Part shown: positions 61,532 to 64,000 of the stretch, piece by piece | How positions within the stretch are numbered: the stretch's first letter is position 1 | How the letters are laid out: each line of letters opens with the position of its first letter | Source: Rhodococcus globerulus NBRC 14531 | GTDB taxonomy: Bacteria; Actinomycetota; Actinomycetes; Mycobacteriales; Mycobacteriaceae | Direction of reading: 5' to 3' | Assembly: GCF_001894805.1 (NCBI RefSeq) | Contig: NZ_BCWX01000001.1 | Location: 372,001-436,000, forward strand | DNA length: 64,000 nucleotides | The notes under the pieces: generated by a model | The model's input: the letters and a program-made list of their open reading frames with translations, nothing else | What the model was told of the DNA's origin: nothing | Database searches by the model: none | Made by a program: the position numbers and the translations under genes

Positions 61532-62755
61532 ATGGAACTGATCACCGGAGTGATCAAATCCTACGACTGGGGTTCGCGCCGCACCCTCGCAGAATTGGCC
61601 GGACGGCCATCTCCGTCGCCCACACCAGAAGCAGAACTGTGGTTCGGTGCGCACGAATCAGCACCCTCGGCAGTGGGGGAACCATCCGGTTCGATCACTC
61701 TGATCGACAGGATCCGCGAAGATCCTCAGACGCAATTGGGCGCGCAGTGCGCCGAGGCCTACGACGGAACGTTGCCGTTTCTGCTGAAAATCCTGGCAGC
61801 AGAAAAGCCGTTGTCTCTGCAAGCTCATCCCACCAGTGCACAAGCCGAGGCGGGATTTGCTCGCGAAAATGCTGCCGGCATTGATCTCGCGGCCAGTTAT
61901 CGCAACTATCGCGACAGCCGGCACAAGCCGGAACTTGTTGTCGCACTGGAAAGATTCGAAGCTCTGGCAGGCTTTCGCGACATTAGTTCGACGGTGACGC
62001 TGCTGACCGCATTGGACCTTTCGGGTGTGGCCGACGACATCGCATCGCTGGCGGCCAATCCTTGCCCAGCGGAATTGAAGGCGGTGGCGCTTCGTTGGAT
62101 GCGTAGCTCACGCGAACATCACGATCGGTTGGCGCTCGAGGTGATCGAGAGGGCAACCGCGCTGCTGGACTCGGGAGGACGGGCCGTCGACCGGTTCGAG
62201 GCAGAGTTGTCGACCGCAGTCGACCTGGCTCGCCGCTATCCCGGAGACCCGGGGGTACTGATGTCACTCTTGCTCAATCGGGTGTCCTTGGCGCCGGGGG
62301 AAGGGCTTTTTCTGCCGGCCGGGAATCTCCACGCGTATCTCAGCGGAAGCGCTGTCGAGATCATGGCTAATTCAGACAACGTTCTCCGCGGTGGACTGAC
62401 AACCAAGCACATCGATGTGGACGAATTGTCGAGAATCCTCGACTTCACTCCGATCCCGGTAGATGTTCTCGATCCGGAGCCGAGCGACCGTGGAAGCGAA
62501 TACATCTACCCGGCTCCCGTCCCAGAGTTCGTTCTTCGGAGATGGGAACTCGACGGGAACCGCGAAGCGGCGCTCAGCGGAGTTGGCCCTGCGGTGGTGC
62601 TGTGTACAGCGGGGCGGGTGAAGATCCGGGCGGGCGATCAACAGATGGAAATCTCAGGTGGAAAGGCCGTATGGCTGCCGGCAGGTGATTCGGTCACGAT
62701 GACAGCTACAGATGGTGGGCCGGCGCAAGTATTCGCCGGGTCGACACCCTGTTAG
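61532..62755 (+). CDS. manA: Mannose-6-phosphate isomerase, class I
   Basis: 407 residues from the ATG at 61532, preceded by GGGGAGGTGTGCG. Opening GVIKSYDWGSRRTLAELAG and PEAELWFGAHESAPS are typical. Zinc-binding and active-site motifs are LSLQAHPTSAQAEAGF, RHKPELVVAL and EGLFLPAGNLHAYLSGSAVE. It interconverts mannose-6-phosphate and fructose-6-phosphate, feeding GDP-mannose synthesis for glycolipids and polysaccharide. It could supply the exopolysaccharide locus 17 kb away. Confidence 0.95.
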   Translation: MELITGVIKSYDWGSRRTLAELAGRPSPSPTPEAELWFGAHESAPSAVGEPSGSITLIDRIREDPQTQLGAQCAEAYDGTLPFLLKILAAEKPLSLQAHPTSAQAEAGFARENAAGIDLAASYRNYRDSRHKPELVVALERFEALAGFRDISSTVTLLTALDLSGVADDIASLAANPCPAELKAVALRWMRSSREHHDRLALEVIERATALLDSGGRAVDRFEAELSTAVDLARRYPGDPGVLMSLLLNRVSLAPGEGLFLPAGNLHAYLSGSAVEIMANSDNVLRGGLTTKHIDVDELSRILDFTPIPVDVLDPEPSDRGSEYIYPAPVPEFVLRRWELDGNREAALSGVGPAVVLCTAGRVKIRAGDQQMEISGGKAVWLPAGDSVTMTATDGGPAQVFAGSTPC

Positions 62756-62762
62756 AGGAGTC

Positions 62763-63122
62763 TCACCAGCCTTTACTTCCGTTGTCGGCAGTGCGGCTCA
62801 GGATCTTTACTGTGGAGTCTTCGCGTCGGGAAAGCTCCGCCAATAGTTCCTGCGTGCTTAGCTCCGACGTCGGTAGTCCGTCGGGTGAGGCCTCTTCGAC
62901 TGTCAGGTACTCCGCAGCGATCAGGATCTCCCGGATGGGGGCATCGAAGACACGACTGGCCAAGCGCATCGTCTCCTGGGTGGGTGGGCGCTTCGATCCG
63001 AGCCACCGTTTCAACTCGGACGGTCGGATCTGTAGCGCACGCGCAGCATCGGAGATGTCTTGGTCAGGGCGAAGTTCTAGTTGACGCTCGACCCATCGAG
63101 AGAAACCGCTCATATCGGACAT
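62763..63122 (-). CDS. XRE-like helix-turn-helix regulator
   Basis: 119 residues from the ATG at 63122; ATG 63113 is an alternative. The N-terminal part FSRWVERQLELRPDQDISDA followed by ARALQIRPSELKRWLGSKRP is a Cro/CI-type helix-turn-helix, and SRVFDAPIREILIAAEYLT extends it. The C-terminal half is an acidic Ser/Glu-rich helix. Its target is unknown. It is convergent with manA, with a gap of only 7 bases. Confidence 0.78.
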   Translation of the reverse strand: MSDMSGFSRWVERQLELRPDQDISDAARALQIRPSELKRWLGSKRPPTQETMRLASRVFDAPIREILIAAEYLTVEEASPDGLPTSELSTQELLAELSRREDSTVKILSRTADNGSKGW

Positions 63123-64000
63123 ATTGCCTGAGTGTGGGTCTGCACGCCAGAGAGCGCAGCGATTTCTTGTTGTGACGTTGTCTGTTGTGCGACGGCTCGG
63201 CAACATTTCCGTGCAAGACGCGCATTCGGCTAGTTACAAAACGAGAGTCCGAAGACCCGTCGCATGGGTTCCTGCCCTCCTCGCGAACCGCGCTGTATCG
63301 GGGGATACTGCAGATGCTAGGTGCCCGCCGCCGCGATCCTCATGATCATGGGGTCTGGTAGCGCTGTGAATTTGTGAAGCAATGCGGGGTGCATAGTGAC
63401 TAAAGAAGTGGACTCCCTATGGTTCGGCCTCGTCGTCATCGCCAGACCCAAAGACGTCGCGAGCGCGTATTTTGCGTGAGTATCGAGACCCGTCCGCACA
63501 CGGTTATCGGCGAGCGTCTGACGTACGTCGGTATGATGAGCAGCTACCTGGACGTCACGAAGCGCACTTTCGCATCGAAAGCAGCCGTTACGAAGGTGTG
63601 GCGCAAAACGTGAACAGTGGCGGGAGCGCGACGCACAGCCTCGCTTTCCCAGCCTGCTTTGGCAATCACTTGACCACGCGATCCGCCGGCCGTCGAGCCA
63701 TCGGTACGAAGGATCAGTGCGATAAGTCTGACGTGACGGTAACAGTCAGGGACGAGGTCCCTTCACGCATGGTCTGCCTACCGGTTGTCACTTGCCTGGG
63801 GGCCTCGTTGAACTACGCACCGTCGCCCAACTCGTCGTTGTCCGGCCCGGTGCGTATGGCTCACCGCATTCACACGCTTGCGCCGGTGAGCTCTTCCCGA
63901 CCGCCGGTGTGAGCAATTCTCGGTGGGCCTTACGGCTCAGGACCTATGTCCTACCTGGATGAATGAACTACCCGGTATGAAAAGATGCGGCATGCCGGAA
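63123..64000. other. Terminal intergenic region, no supported gene
   Basis: About 880 bases to the window edge. Several overlapping open frames of 60-146 codons exist (for example 63472-63912, +), but they are Arg/Ser/Pro-rich and show no motif, signal or ribosome site. An ATG at 63978 near the edge may begin a gene outside the window. No tRNA or repeat was recognised. Confidence 0.35.

Noticed and set aside
63472-63912. 146-codon plus-strand open frame near the window end
   Set aside because: Low-complexity Ser/Arg/Pro composition, no start signal and no recognisable domain.

Overview
The window looks like chromosomal DNA of a high-GC actinomycete, most probably Rhodococcus (Nocardiaceae). 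This is inferred from several things seen together: an actinobacterial-type gas-vesicle operon, a Tat-exported L-amino acid oxidase whose 534-residue length and layout match the Rhodococcus opacus enzyme, frequent GTG/TTG starts and tightly overlapping ATGA gene junctions, GAF-ANTAR and RsbW-like regulators, and a large KatE catalase. No rRNA, integrase, intact insertion sequence or CRISPR array was seen. One tRNA (Gly, CCC) is present.

Layout. 1-3.4 kb: end of a gas-vesicle operon (gvpA/J, F, G, O, J, L, S, K). 3.5-12.4 kb: TetR regulator, small membrane protein, acyl desaturase, a 49-residue Lys-rich protein, an amino-acid permease, catalase KatE, and a flavin reductase/RibD-C reductase pair. 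12.5-13.7 kb: a secreted protein and gene debris, including a 3' piece of a glycosyltransferase whose intact relative lies at 34.3-35.5 kb. 13.7-15.8 kb: an FadH-like flavoenzyme. 16-25.6 kb: an accessory catabolic block with two near-duplicate orphan family-5 solute-binding lipoproteins, two DUF1214-type proteins, a TauD/TfdA dioxygenase and two TetR regulators with striking operator-like repeats. 26-34.1 kb: secreted alpha/beta hydrolase, AIM24-like protein, ectoine hydroxylase EctD without ectABC, two YjbR-like proteins overlapping rarA, and a small lipoprotein. 34.3-44.4 kb: a Wzx/Wzy-type exopolysaccharide locus with two GT4 enzymes, a Tat-exported beta-helix protein, Wzz/kinase, Wzy, Wzx and the priming transferase. 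44.5-49.3 kb: GAF protein, tRNA-Gly, dcd, small membrane proteins, SGNH hydrolase and an IclR regulator. 49.3-54.4 kb: permease and a divergent L-amino acid oxidase/RidA lipoprotein/TatA cluster. 54.4-57.4 kb: a translationally coupled GT2/acyl-CoA dehydrogenase-like/PIG-L/NodS-like methyltransferase operon. 57.7-64 kb: HemK-like methyltransferase, cold-shock protein, RsbW-like protein, GAF-ANTAR regulator with decayed ANTAR relatives, ManA, an XRE regulator and a stretch with no recognisable gene.

How the genes work together. The most coherent unusual unit is the extracytoplasmic amino-acid oxidation module: a Tat-exported oxidase that makes 2-imino acids, ammonia and peroxide, an apparently exported RidA that would hydrolyse the imines, and an extra TatA, facing an IclR/permease pair. 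Second is the GT2-ACAD-PIG-L-methyltransferase operon, whose chemistry (glycosylation, desaturation or flavin chemistry, N-deacetylation, methylation) suggests an uncharacterised glycoconjugate. Third is the duplicated binding-protein/DUF1214/dioxygenase block under palindromic and direct-repeat operators. No sequence search was available, so all family calls rest on motif recognition.
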